From Salinivirgaceae bacterium (GTDB lineage Bacteria > Bacteroidota > Bacteroidia > Bacteroidales > SZUA-534), in NCBI GenBank assembly GCA_027858735.1, contig JAQICC010000157.1, positions 1 to 44,585 on the forward strand: a DNA stretch of 44,585 nucleotides, written 5' to 3'. The notes beneath the pieces were generated by a model. It ran no database searches. It was not told the DNA's origin and saw only the letters and a program-made list of their open reading frames with translations. Numbering within the stretch: the stretch's first letter is position 1; the number at the start of each line of letters is the position of its first letter. Shown piece by piece: positions 1 through 10,000 of this stretch. The translations under genes were made by a program, and so were the position numbers.

Positions 1-117
1 TTTCGTTACTCTTGCATTTCAACCAGTCATTTACGAAAGTAAACTCCTGATTTTCAATGCTGCGAAAGCCTCATTCTTGGAGCTTTCTTATCAGAGACCG
101 AGTTTTCTTGCACGCAC
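1..117 (-). other. Possible degraded coding remnant or dispersed repeat
   Basis: The minus strand has a protein-like frame here, broken by one TGA. The part after the stop reads GFRSIENQEFTFVNDWLKCK, and the part before it contains KTRSLIRKLQE. The pieces are too short to assign to a family and there is no start codon. It could be the end of a gene truncated at the window edge, a decayed fragment, or a dispersed intergenic repeat. It lies directly beside the inverted-repeat element at 126-400. Confidence 0.25.
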
Positions 118-125
118 TACTTATT

Positions 126-400
126 TAAATTTAAATGACTATCCGCTTTTGTACCCAATTTTAAATACCTAAAACCTAATGCTTTAATAATTGTTAGGAC
201 TATGTTTTAGGCAATAATTAAGATTTTTCATTCTAATAAAATTCATTTAGGACGATTTTATGAACGTGCTATTTTAAGTAATACAAATCGAATTTTGGTA
301 GTAGTTTAGTAATCTGTACGTTACCATATTTCAACAAAAAATGAGGGTCAAAATGATTAACTATTTTGGGGGTGAAGAAGCGGATAGTCATTTAAATTTA
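126..400. mobile_element. MITE-like element, 23-bp terminal inverted repeats, 8-bp target duplication
   Basis: Bases 126-148 and 378-400 are perfect 23-bp inverted repeats (left end starts TAAATTTAAATGACTATCCG). The homology continues imperfectly inward. The 8-mer TACTTATT occurs immediately outside both ends (118-125 and 401-408), as expected for a target-site duplication; the next base also agrees. The 275-bp interior has no credible ORF but contains a smaller hairpin (CTAAAAC near 169 pairing with GTTTTAG near 203). Together these are the marks of a non-autonomous transposon mobilised by a transposase elsewhere. I cannot assign the parent IS family. The rest of the gap up to 542 shows nothing recognisable. 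Confidence 0.8.
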
Positions 401-542
401 TACTTATTTTAGCATGAATTATCTAGTAATATATTAGCGCTACTTCTATTTTAAACAAAAAAAACTTGATTACGCTTATCAAGAAATACTAACTTATGTA
501 ATGTGAGTAATTTTCCAATAAAAGTAAATTTATACTCCTGAA

Positions 543-1292
543 ATGAAAACTTACTTAAATGTATTAAAATCTAACAGAGACCTAATCTGGGTAACACTTT
601 TTGCCATAGCCATGGCCATGCTAGAAAGTGCTGTGGTTATTTATTTACGCGAATTGTACTATCCTGAAGGATTTGCATTTCCGCTTAAAGAAACCTCATA
701 TACTGTTGCTATTACCGAATTATTCAGAGAATTTGCCACCCTAATAATGTTAATTGCTATTGGAATTTTGGTAGGAAAAACCAAGATAGAACGATTTGCA
801 TGGTTCATTTACAGCTTCGCCATTTGGGATATTTTCTATTATATTTTTTTGTATCTCATTATTGACTGGCCTCTCACCCTGAGCGACTGGGATGTTCTAT
901 TTCTTCTTCCAATCATGTGGGTTGGGCCTGTCTGGGCACCTGTTCTACTATCGCTCTTAATGATAATATTCGCTTTATGTATTTTATACTTTTCAAAAAC
1001 AAATATTACAACAACCATATCGTGGAAAGAATGGGCCTTGTTAATGAGCGGTTCCGTAATTGTGATTATTTCTTTCTGTATAGACTTTTATCAATACATG
1101 ACTACACAATTTCCTGCTAATAGCATTGGAGAATTGTTTTTTTCGAAACATACTTTTGATTATGCAGCCAATTATATTCCCCACCATTTCAATGTTGGTT
1201 TATTTGCCCTAGGCAGCACCGTAATTTTATTAGGGATTGGTAGGTTTATAAAACTGAATGTAAAACCACGCAGCAAGCTTACAAGAAATTAA
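543..1292 (+). CDS. Polytopic membrane protein of unknown function
   Basis: The product is a 249-aa very hydrophobic protein with about six or seven predicted membrane segments (roughly residues 14-34, 58-77, 84-108, 121-148, 163-182 and 217-238). It has no cleavable signal, and its charged tail (KPRSKLTRN) is probably cytoplasmic. I do not recognise the family. Aromatic and acidic residues beside the first segment (AMLESAVVIYLRELYYPEG) and the central WDVLFLLPIMWVGPVWAPV stretch look like conserved blocks. It stands alone, between the MITE-like element and a convergent DUF4249 gene, so context gives no functional hint. The ATG at 543 is preceded by AT-rich sequence without a Shine-Dalgarno site, which is normal for this phylum. 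Confidence 0.7.
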   Translation: MKTYLNVLKSNRDLIWVTLFAIAMAMLESAVVIYLRELYYPEGFAFPLKETSYTVAITELFREFATLIMLIAIGILVGKTKIERFAWFIYSFAIWDIFYYIFLYLIIDWPLTLSDWDVLFLLPIMWVGPVWAPVLLSLLMIIFALCILYFSKTNITTTISWKEWALLMSGSVIVIISFCIDFYQYMTTQFPANSIGELFFSKHTFDYAANYIPHHFNVGLFALGSTVILLGIGRFIKLNVKPRSKLTRN

Positions 1293-1336
1293 AGTAGGAA
1301 AATAAACTTTTTTAGAGTGAAATTATAATTTGAACT

Positions 1337-2137
1337 TTATTTTACCACCATAGTATCTGTAATAACCATACAAACGCCAAACCACCCGCGAACACCATTT
1401 TTGAAATTGCTGGGCACATTACCTTGCTCTATATCAAATAGTCCGCCACGCCATTGTGTTTCAATTAATAATGAACGTATAAAATCTTGATGTTCGTTAC
1501 TTAACGAATACTTTTTTCGAGTTAAGATAGTTCCTTTTGGAAACCATATTTCCTGCTTATCAGGGCCAAATTCTTCAGGAATATCAATATTATTCAAGGT
1601 GTAATGGGTTGTTTGAGCATAGCAGCTTCCGTAATATTGACAATATTCAGGTACAGATGACCAATCATAATAAACCTCTGTCATGGCTGGCAAATCGCTT
1701 CCACCGTATACAAATTTGTATAATTCCCCCTTTTGATAAACCGTATCGTTTTTAAAAGGGGTTATCGGTTCCATTTTTGCTAGTGCAGTGTCAATATGCC
1801 CATTATATTCAACAATTAAACCATAATCTTTATCGATACTTGCGGCGAAGGGTTCTGACACATACAAACCACCTGTGCCAATAGGTACAAATTCAGCAGA
1901 GTTAGTACCATCAGTAATATAAACATGAGCATTTAAAATTGGCACCGATGCCTGGTTAAATTCGCCCGATGACTGATACACATAAACCTCCTGCGATATA
2001 AACTCTCCGGTAATTATGGCATCAACAACAATAATTGATTCCGGATTTGGAAAAACCATTGAACCCTTCTCTTCACAGCCTGTTATTAGCAAAGCACTCA
2101 TAAAAATTAAGCTATATTTTATTGCGAATTTGGGCAT
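1337..2137 (-). CDS. DUF4249-family outer-membrane-associated lipoprotein
   Basis: The product is a 266-aa protein with a lipoprotein signal peptide (ALLITGC, lipidated Cys at residue 21). The mature part begins with the strand-rich pattern typical of DUF4249 (IIVVDAIITGEFISQEVYVY and later NAHVYITDG). In Bacteroidota, DUF4249 lipoproteins are usually encoded directly after a TonB-dependent receptor with an N-terminal carboxypeptidase-like domain, and that is the arrangement here: its start lies 2 bp after the stop of the receptor gene. By inference it is a surface or periplasmic partner of that receptor in binding or uptake of an unknown substrate. The C-terminal half holds three Cys residues (EYCQYYGSCYAQ and GVCMVI). 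Confidence 0.8.
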   Translation of the reverse strand: MPKFAIKYSLIFMSALLITGCEEKGSMVFPNPESIIVVDAIITGEFISQEVYVYQSSGEFNQASVPILNAHVYITDGTNSAEFVPIGTGGLYVSEPFAASIDKDYGLIVEYNGHIDTALAKMEPITPFKNDTVYQKGELYKFVYGGSDLPAMTEVYYDWSSVPEYCQYYGSCYAQTTHYTLNNIDIPEEFGPDKQEIWFPKGTILTRKKYSLSNEHQDFIRSLLIETQWRGGLFDIEQGNVPSNFKNGVRGWFGVCMVITDTMVVK

Positions 2138-2139
2138 GG

Positions 2140-4836
2140 TTAAAATTTTAAATTATAAGTTATCGAAGGTATTACGGAAAAAACGTATCGCTTGGTAACA
2201 ATTTGTTCTTGCATATTCAATTTATCCATGGGTATTTCAAAGTTGCCATCGGCATTGCTTGTTTTTGTGGTGTACAAAAAAGCCGGATTTTTATATCCAA
2301 AGAAATTGAAAACAGAAATTACCAAATGATGCTCGAAATTTTTGGTGCCCTTGTTCAATTTAAAATCACTGCCAATATCAATTCTTTTATAATCGGGCAG
2401 TTTACCATTATTTTGCTCACTGTAAACAGGAACTTGACTGCCCCTATAATAATAAAACGATGTTGGTGTTGTAATTCGCATGCCCGAAGCATACATAAAA
2501 TTTAAGGTAGCTACCCAGCGGGGCTTAACACTATAGCCAATAGCTAACGAAAAATCAACAGGTCGGTCGGGTCGTGCTTTATATTCTCTTCCTCCATTTA
2601 ATCCATCTATCTGAAGTAAACTACGCGTAAAGCCATATCCTAACTGTCCTGTAAATCGGCCTTGAGTCTTTTTAAGCAAAAGTTCAAATCCATATGCTTT
2701 CCCATCGCCTTGTCGTAATTCACCTTCCAAGTATGGGTTTAACAGAGTTTTGGCATGATAAGCATATCCAATTTGGTTATAAAGCGTTTTATAATAAATA
2801 TCAGCATTAAACTCAATGTTTTTTAAAGGCCATACCTTTGCATAACCCAAGTTATAAATGTTGGCTTTTTGTGGCTTTATATTTGGCCCCGAAGGCAACC
2901 AAACTTCTAAAGAATTAAAGGGACTTATGCTGTTATTAATTAAATTTACATGTTGCAAAGTGCGATTATACGATGCTTTAAACGAAGCATATTTTCCTGA
3001 TTTATAAGAGAATGATATTCGAGGTTCAAAAGCTCCTGTCGAATAATAAGTCTCTCCCTCTTCGTAAGTGTTGAAATCAAGCGGTTTATAATTTTCATCG
3101 TAGTTAACCACAAAGGCTTTACCCGAATTGCTCCAATTGGTAAAACGAATGCCATAGTTAAGCAATAACTTTTCAGTAATATTAATTTCGTTGCCTGCAT
3201 AAGCAATAAATTCAAACGAATTGTTTGGCGAAACGGTATAATCAAGTGGTAATTCAGGTGAGTTATGATTTCCGGGGTTAAAAAAATAGCTTCCCAATTT
3301 AATTCCATAATTTATTTGATTTCCAGGATTTAAAAACCACGAAAACTCCGATTTTAAATGTCCACTTGAAATACGTGAATTCCAATGCTCTTTTTTATCA
3401 TAGTCGGTATACATAAAGTAATTGTATCGGCTGGTATAAAAGGTCGTATTTGAAAACAACCTATCACTATATAAATGATTCCAACGTAATGTTAAAGATG
3501 TGTTTCCCCATTCTAATCCACCTGCAACAGCCTCTGATTCCTCTGTTATAAATTTATCTCCGCCCTTATACATAGTCAAAAAAAGTCTATCTTTTTTTCC
3601 TAATCGCAGATTAACTTTAGCTGTAAAATCAGTGAAATAAAAATCTTTAATATTAGGCTGAGCTGCCTTAATAAACATTCCAAAATGCGACCTTCGATAC
3701 GACACAAAATACGAGCTTGATTGCTTTTTTATGGGGCCCTCAATACTAAAACGCGTTGATGCAAGCCCCAAACTACCACTTCCCGAGAAACGTTCCATAT
3801 TGCCATCTTTTGTTCTAATATCAACCAATGATGATAAGCGACCACCATATTGAATAGGAAAATCAGCTTTATAAATGTTAGTAGTCTTTACAGCATCAGG
3901 TATTATCGGCGTAAAAAGTCCCAACATATGCGAAGGATTATAAATAGGTGCCTCATCGAGCAATATCAAATTTTGATCGCGATTGCCTCCTCGCACATAA
4001 AAATAGCTTGATCCATCGCTCTGAAAACTTATGCCCGGTAAGTTGTCAAACGATTTAAGCATATCGGTTTCGCCCAAAACCGCAGTTTGCTTTTTAACCT
4101 CAATGGGATTTATTTCTGTTTGGGCAGCTAAAAATCTAAATACTAAGGCTTCTTTATCAACTGAGCTAACAATAATTTCATCAACCATTGAAGCTACAGG
4201 CTGTAAATTAATGTTCCACTTATAGTTATTGAATAACTGCACGGTTTCACTTTTTACAGTATATCCCAAGTAGGAAGTTTCCAATTTATAGGCTCCCTCG
4301 GGCAGAGTTAGTGAGAAAAAACCGTAATTATTGGTCGTAGTCCCCACATTGGTTTCAGCATTAAACACAGCGGCTCCAATCAATGCTTCTTGGTTTTTAG
4401 CATCCGTTATGTATCCGCTAATGGTATATTGTTTCTTTCGTGAAGGGGGTTCAATTTCCAACTTTTGCAATTTGCCCACTTTTAAAACCACATGGTTTTC
4501 AACATGTTCATATTTTAAACCCGATTTTTGAAATACTCCTTTAAGTACTTTTTCTAATTCACATTCAGCACATTTATAAGAAATTAAAGTATCCAGCGGA
4601 ATAGCTTTTGAGTTATATGAAAACTTGGTGCCCGATTTTTTCGAAATATCCTTTAATATTTGCTTCAAAGAGGTATCCTTATAATCTACAGAAATTTTAA
4701 TGTTAGTAGCCAATTCTTGAGCTAGCACCGGATTAACACCATGCAGCAAATAAAATGCAATACATAGAATATGAATTTTCGCTAAGCATTTAAATGAACC
4801 CATTATATCGGTTGATATTTTGGTATTTCTTAGCAT
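2140..4836 (-). CDS. TonB-dependent receptor with STN and carboxypeptidase-like domains
   Basis: The product is an 898-aa outer-membrane transporter/signal transducer. Domains in order are a signal region (to about residue 40), an STN domain (about 45-115, IKISVDYKDTSLKQILKDI), a CarboxypepD_reg-like beta-sandwich (about 137-220, ISGYITDAKNQEALIGAAV), a plug (about 235-340, containing GSSYFYVRGGNRDQNLILLD) and a beta-barrel to the C-terminal aromatic residue (SIITYNLKF-type end). STN domains contact FecR-type anti-sigma proteins, and a fecR gene lies just upstream, overlapping by 7 bp (ATGCTAA). The substrate cannot be read from the sequence. The barrel has no frameshift. Confidence 0.9.
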   Translation of the reverse strand: MLRNTKISTDIMGSFKCLAKIHILCIAFYLLHGVNPVLAQELATNIKISVDYKDTSLKQILKDISKKSGTKFSYNSKAIPLDTLISYKCAECELEKVLKGVFQKSGLKYEHVENHVVLKVGKLQKLEIEPPSRKKQYTISGYITDAKNQEALIGAAVFNAETNVGTTTNNYGFFSLTLPEGAYKLETSYLGYTVKSETVQLFNNYKWNINLQPVASMVDEIIVSSVDKEALVFRFLAAQTEINPIEVKKQTAVLGETDMLKSFDNLPGISFQSDGSSYFYVRGGNRDQNLILLDEAPIYNPSHMLGLFTPIIPDAVKTTNIYKADFPIQYGGRLSSLVDIRTKDGNMERFSGSGSLGLASTRFSIEGPIKKQSSSYFVSYRRSHFGMFIKAAQPNIKDFYFTDFTAKVNLRLGKKDRLFLTMYKGGDKFITEESEAVAGGLEWGNTSLTLRWNHLYSDRLFSNTTFYTSRYNYFMYTDYDKKEHWNSRISSGHLKSEFSWFLNPGNQINYGIKLGSYFFNPGNHNSPELPLDYTVSPNNSFEFIAYAGNEINITEKLLLNYGIRFTNWSNSGKAFVVNYDENYKPLDFNTYEEGETYYSTGAFEPRISFSYKSGKYASFKASYNRTLQHVNLINNSISPFNSLEVWLPSGPNIKPQKANIYNLGYAKVWPLKNIEFNADIYYKTLYNQIGYAYHAKTLLNPYLEGELRQGDGKAYGFELLLKKTQGRFTGQLGYGFTRSLLQIDGLNGGREYKARPDRPVDFSLAIGYSVKPRWVATLNFMYASGMRITTPTSFYYYRGSQVPVYSEQNNGKLPDYKRIDIGSDFKLNKGTKNFEHHLVISVFNFFGYKNPAFLYTTKTSNADGNFEIPMDKLNMQEQIVTKRYVFSVIPSITYNLKF

Positions 4837-5807
4837 CCTTCACCTTTAAGATATATGGTGTTGCCCTGCTTTGTTATTTCTAAATCGAGGGTAGATTTAA
4901 GAACTTTTAGCACCGATGCCAGATCTTTCTGATTAAACTCAACAGTAACAGCACAGTCCTTAACAGAATCGGCAACTTCAAATTGAATATGATACACATT
5001 CTGCAAAATTTCAGCCACCCTTAACAACGATGTATTTTCGAAACTAATTTCATAGGTTTTCCATGAAATATCATTGATTTCAATTCGAGCATGTTTTTTT
5101 ATTGCCTTCTCTCGTTTCATATAAATACCTGTTTCACCGGCATTTAGTACAGTCTGCTTTTTCGGTTCTTTCGTTTCGTACAATTCCACAACCCCCTCAA
5201 CTACAGTTACCTTAACTTTATCTTGATGCTTATAGGCCCTTACATTAAATTGCGTACCCACCACTTTAATACTTGCTCCTTGAGCATCAATAATAAATGG
5301 CATATTCGGGTTTTTGGCAACATCAAAAAAGGCCTCACCTTTAAGCGATAAATTTCTATTGTCTTTACCAAAATTTTTTGAGTAGCTTAACTTTGAATCA
5401 GCATTTAACGTTACCACAGATCCATCAGGCAGATTAATGGTTTGAACTTGTGCCATTTGTGTTTTGGTCGACACTTTTTGAGTTTGATTATAAAATAAAA
5501 AGCTCAAACCAAATACTATTATAACAGTTGCAGCTATCTGCATTATGCGCGATAAACTAATTATCCTACCTCCTTTTGAAATGGTTCTATCTAAATGTTT
5601 CCATTCCGCATCAACATCAATTTCGGCATGTTTATAATCATCGCCAGTTAACAACCAGAGTTTTGCAAAAGCAGAAAATTCACTTTTATTTTCATCCGAA
5701 GCATCACGCCATTCCTCAGCCTGAATGCGTTCTGCATCATTGGCCTCATTGGCCAGATATCTGCTTAGCAGTTCAATTGGGACGGTATGTTTGCTTTTGT
5801 TATTCAT
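4830..5807 (-). CDS. FecR-family anti-sigma factor / signal transducer
   Basis: The 325-aa single-pass membrane protein has a cytoplasmic N-terminal part (about 1-80, LLSRYLANEANDAERIQAEEW) expected to bind the ECF sigma factor. One membrane segment (about 86-105, IMQIAATVIIVFGLSFLFY) follows, then a periplasmic FecR domain (about 120-220, INLPDGSVVTLNADSKLSYS and GEAFFDVAKNPNMPF) and a C-terminal DUF4974 domain (about 250-322) that resembles an STN fold. In the Fec/Css-type pathway the receptor STN domain signals through FecR to release the sigma factor encoded upstream. The gene overlaps the receptor start by 7 bp, which implies translational coupling. Confidence 0.9.
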   Translation of the reverse strand: MNNKSKHTVPIELLSRYLANEANDAERIQAEEWRDASDENKSEFSAFAKLWLLTGDDYKHAEIDVDAEWKHLDRTISKGGRIISLSRIMQIAATVIIVFGLSFLFYNQTQKVSTKTQMAQVQTINLPDGSVVTLNADSKLSYSKNFGKDNRNLSLKGEAFFDVAKNPNMPFIIDAQGASIKVVGTQFNVRAYKHQDKVKVTVVEGVVELYETKEPKKQTVLNAGETGIYMKREKAIKKHARIEINDISWKTYEISFENTSLLRVAEILQNVYHIQFEVADSVKDCAVTVEFNQKDLASVLKVLKSTLDLEITKQGNTIYLKGEGC

Positions 5808-5848
5808 ATTTTCTATTTAGTACACACATAGAATATGGTATACCCTTA

Positions 5849-6409
5849 TTACATATTTGTATTTTTTAATAAAAACAGAATTAATAAATAAATATAATCT
5901 TTCAATTCTACCTTAAGTACTTTTAACGCTTTCGACATTTGTGCCTCAACAGTTTTTACCGATATGTTTAGATGCTCAGCAATTTCAGCATACTTTTTAC
6001 CCTCAAAACGGCTAAGTTCAAATACTTCTTTACATTTTTGGGGCAGTTTTTGAATGGCGCTGTTTATTTTCCCTTCCAATTCCGAAACCTCCATAGAATC
6101 AGTAAACTCCCCTCTCTCTAAAGTTGCAGCATGCACTTCATCATCTTCGCTATTCACAAATTTCTTTTTGTCACGAATAGCATTCATACTGCGGTTGTAA
6201 ACCGAAGTGAAAAGATACGATTTGGCCGGTTTATCAAATTCAAACTCATTTCTATTTTCCCAAATTTTTACAAAAACATTGTGTACCACTTCTTTACTTG
6301 AATCTAAATCGCCCAAATATTTTTGGGCAAAATACACCAATGGTGTAAAGTGCTCATGAAAAAGCGCTTCAAGTTTTTGTTTTAATATGGTATCATTGTT
6401 GGCCACCAT
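5849..6409 (-). CDS. ECF-type RNA polymerase sigma factor
   Basis: The product is a 186-aa sigma-70 family protein of the small extracytoplasmic-function type. Region 2 lies around residues 20-85 (FTPLVYFAQKYLGDLDSSKEVVHNVFVKIWENR). Region 4 with its helix-turn-helix lies around 125-175 (QKLPQKCKEVFELSRFEGKKYAEIAEHLNISVKTVEAQMSKAL, seen in parts). It is first in the minus-strand unit, 41 bp before the FecR gene and two genes before the TonB receptor. This is the standard order for cell-surface signalling loci, and it probably drives transcription of the receptor unit. The hydrophobic end (YLLILFLLKNTNM) is a little unusual but common in Bacteroidota members. Confidence 0.92.
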   Translation of the reverse strand: MVANNDTILKQKLEALFHEHFTPLVYFAQKYLGDLDSSKEVVHNVFVKIWENRNEFEFDKPAKSYLFTSVYNRSMNAIRDKKKFVNSEDDEVHAATLERGEFTDSMEVSELEGKINSAIQKLPQKCKEVFELSRFEGKKYAEIAEHLNISVKTVEAQMSKALKVLKVELKDYIYLLILFLLKNTNM

Positions 6410-6530
6410 TTATTGTAAATATTGACTAAAATAAGGATTGTTTTTTAAATACGACGCATAAATTTTGTCAAGATGTTATTTTCAAAATACAATACACCTT
6501 TATATTCAATATCAATAAAACCAAATAGCT

Positions 6531-6960
6531 ATGCATCAAAAAACATTCAAAATAATTGTCTATTGTGTTTTAGTATTATTTCTTGAATTAGTTTCATTCC
6601 ATAATCATAACCAAAATCAAGACGATGGCCACGACCACGCCCAGAAATCATCGGAACAGAATCATGATTCAAACGACACACACGATAACCATGAAGACCA
6701 TGAGAGCCATATATAGATGATTGCGATAGCAACAAGGCACACGAACATGCATCAACACGTATAACAACGATTAACAATGGTTACGAACTTTTTATGAAGA
6801 TGCCCTTATTGATAGCAAATAAATCGGGGTCGTATTCAGCCACACAAATATTTGTATCGTTTGGGGGCAACTGAAAAACCTGCCCCACACCATCCATGGT
6901 AACATGCATTAATGATTTTAAATACGCCCTTTCATCACCTTGCTTTACATAAATACTTAC
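6531..6960 (+). pseudogene. Decayed N-terminal remnant of a CusB-like efflux adaptor
   Basis: An ATG at 6531 opens a 61-codon frame with a hydrophobic leader and a His/Asp-rich stretch (DDGHDHAQKSSEQNHDSNDT), ending in TAG at 6714-6716. Shifting to the frame that starts at 6716, translation continues as DDCDSNKAHEHAS and then NNGYELFMKMPLLIANKSGS, running to a TGA at 6872-6874. The last stretch matches the intact adaptor at 14999-16570, which reads QNGYELFMEMSTMIVRESAS after a similar leader and His-rich region. Beyond the TGA a fragment resembling the same beta domain (KTCPTPSMVTCI) can be read. The pump-binding parts are absent: the FISUMP unit begins at 7022 on the other strand. I read this as a broken paralogue. 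The first 61 codons might still be expressed as a small His-rich exported peptide. Confidence 0.55.
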
Positions 6961-7021
6961 TATAGGCATATCATTATGTTTTACAATAAAACATAGTTTT
7001 TGACCATGTTTTAAAGTTCTA

Positions 7022-10000
7022 TTATTCTGAATCTTTAATACACCTTACGCTATACGCATCATCTTTATTTTCATTATAAATTTGAATATCAGCATTGTTG
7101 TACTTAAACCTAATTGCTGTTGCATTTCTACTGCTTGGCTCGTCTGCTGACCAAAAATGGGCTTCCTGTTCCAAATAAATATAACCCATAGAAAAAAATG
7201 AAACCGAAGCCATGCCTCCTGGTAATACAGAAAATCCACAAGTATCAACGGCCCCTGTATTTGGTGACCTCCACCTCGGATGTTGATCAGGGACAGTGCG
7301 TACACTTTTTAACACACCACCCGCCAGTTCTTTACCCCCAACTGTGTCAATCAGGATTTGCCACTCGTCTAATCCAGGCAAATGATAACCATCAGGACAT
7401 ACTTCCAAAGCATCTTGCCATGTATATAGTCGGCCGTAATAGGTAAGGTTATCATCATCATCATCGTAAATATAACCTGATTCTGCAACTTTAGTCTTCA
7501 AATTCTCCGCCATCCATATTTGCCCAGAAATATCTACCAGTTTATATGAGTTCGAGTTCGCATCAAACAAAGTATCATTATAAATAACAACCTGGGTAAT
7601 CAGCGTTAACTCCTTCACAGAATCGGGTCTAGCAAAATTCAAAGGCAATTGAATTAAACCTATTGCCGACAGGGTATCCACTCTGGTGCTATCATAATTG
7701 GCAATACTCCAATCAATTTTTAGATTATGATGTACCAAATTGGTGTCCGCTATTATGGTACTGTCAGGCAATAATTGCATTATATTATTGTAATTTGACA
7801 ATCGCATTACCCGAACAGTATCAACAATACTAATGCTACTGACAAATACTACTTGTTTTACTGTTTGAGGTACCGGATTAGTATAATTGCGCCCTATGCC
7901 TTGGGGTAAATTAAAAGAACCCGATATGCTATTGTACCCAAATTCCCATGAATTATAACTGCCATATGAACCCCAATTAACCTTCACTTTATGGTATAAA
8001 CTATCAGTATCAATAATTTGAATAGAATCGGCAATATAATTTACTAGACTATCAGCTGGAGTACCAAAATCAACAGATACTGTATCTGGATGAAATGCTT
8101 GCATAATTACCGCTTGGCTTTTTAATGCCAGTTGGTAACCTTGCGATTCTCCTCGAGTGTTTTTAGCATACGCCCTTACATATATAGTGGTTGAAGGAGT
8201 TACCCCCGTTAATTTAAGCTCATAAGTTCCTAACCCATTACCTACCTGAACTTTTATTCCAGTAAATTGAGGGTCAGGTTCGGTTCCGTAATAAAACCCA
8301 CGGTCAAATACATTTGAACCACCCGATGAATTCACATTCCCAAACAGGGTTATTGAATATGGCTTAGTTAGAGCAGAATCAACAGTTTCTACTTTAGGTA
8401 TAAAGATACCTACATCATTATCTTTTATGCACCTAATTGCACATCCCCATCTCTTATAAGTACTTCCAACAGCAATATCTTGGTCTTTATACAGGCGTAA
8501 ATATATCACATTGGCTTTTTCCTTACTCAGTGAATTGGCCCATAAAAATGCATTCCTTCCAGGAGTTTGATTTTGGCTTAATTCACTGCGGTATCCCCCT
8601 GGAACTATTGATAAACCATACTTGTTTGTTGCCAAAACATCTGAATTGCTACTATTCCATCTGGGATGTTCAGAGGTATTACATTCATCACTATACGAGG
8701 AATTCTCCTGCCTACATGATATTAATTTTCGCTCACCAATATCTCCCCCCATTGGTTTTGCAAACTCTTGTAATTCGCTCCATTCGTTTAGCGTAGGAAC
8801 ATGCCATGAATCGGGACAAATATTCTTTTCGCTTTCAACAACAAAAAAGTTATAAAGTGCACCATAATAATTACTCCAACTTACATCTGCCATAGGCCAA
8901 GTATAGGCTGGGCCAACTGCATTCGCCCAGTCAATAACATTGTCACCAATAAAAGGGATAGGGGTGCCATCATTAAATTTTTTAACTTTCAAATCGGATG
9001 TAAGCCAAACCTGATTGCCAATAATTACAGTTCCGTACTCATTGCCATCAATATCAAAAACCGTAGTAAACGAACCAATATCTTCAGGTTGTATATCGTA
9101 CCACCGTTCACCGTCATACCATCCTGTAACATTTCTTTCTAGATTCGGTGTTTGTTCACTTTCAATTCCGCTCGAGAATATCATATAGGTATAGGCTATC
9201 GGAACTTTAAAACTGCACCAAGGATTCCCGTTCGTAGGCAACTCCATTAATTCACCCGGTGTTGAATCTGAAAATGTTTCACCATTACTATTCCATAACC
9301 TTATATAAACCTTTTGCCAACCATTTGGATTATTGTAATATACGGTAAATGTACTGTCATTTCCGTATTGGGGCAATGTTTTAAAAGTATACTGCAACCC
9401 TAAACTGGTATCTACAGAATTTATAGCAAAAGCCTTGTGATAATAGATAGTATTAGGATTTAAGTTATTTAATACAAAGGAATACTCCACTTCATTTGAA
9501 TTTACAATAACTTTTTCGCCCGTTATTTCAGGGTTGCGTTCTTTGCCCCACCAAAACCCTTTTTGTATTATGGGCAAGCCCCCTGTATTTGTTATTGCAC
9601 CACACAAACGGGCTGAAGTGTCAATTATTTCAATAGCGATTTGTGTTTTTACAGATGGTGCTGCAGGTTCCAATACCTGCACAAGAGTAGCTACCTGCAA
9701 GTCTAAAGGATTATCAGCATGTTGCGTTACCCCACTGGGTAAATAAAATTGACCTAAAGCCTCGTATTGCCCAGCACTATCCTGCTTATAGTTAATAAGT
9801 TTCCATAATAATGAGACGGTATGCGTATTTGTATCAGAATCAATTATTTGAGTTGCTTTAGACAGTCTATCCTTTACTATTGAATCGGTTGTATTAAATT
9901 CCACCTGTATTGAATTCACACCTGCTATGTTTACCAAACATGGTAAATTTTCGAATGTAATAACAACTAAAGTGTCAGAATGCCACACGCAGTTATCGCC

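Noticed and set aside
6781-6969. 62-codon minus-strand ORF (MPIVSIYVKQGDERAYLK...)
   Set aside because: It looks protein-like, but the opposite strand of the same bases aligns with the adaptor N-terminus, so I treat it as a shadow. It has no known family and no clear promoter.
7445-7470. Run of ATC triplets coding for poly-Asp inside the FISUMP protein
   Set aside because: It is a short low-complexity loop in frame with the gene; no sign of a regulatory tandem repeat beyond five or six units.
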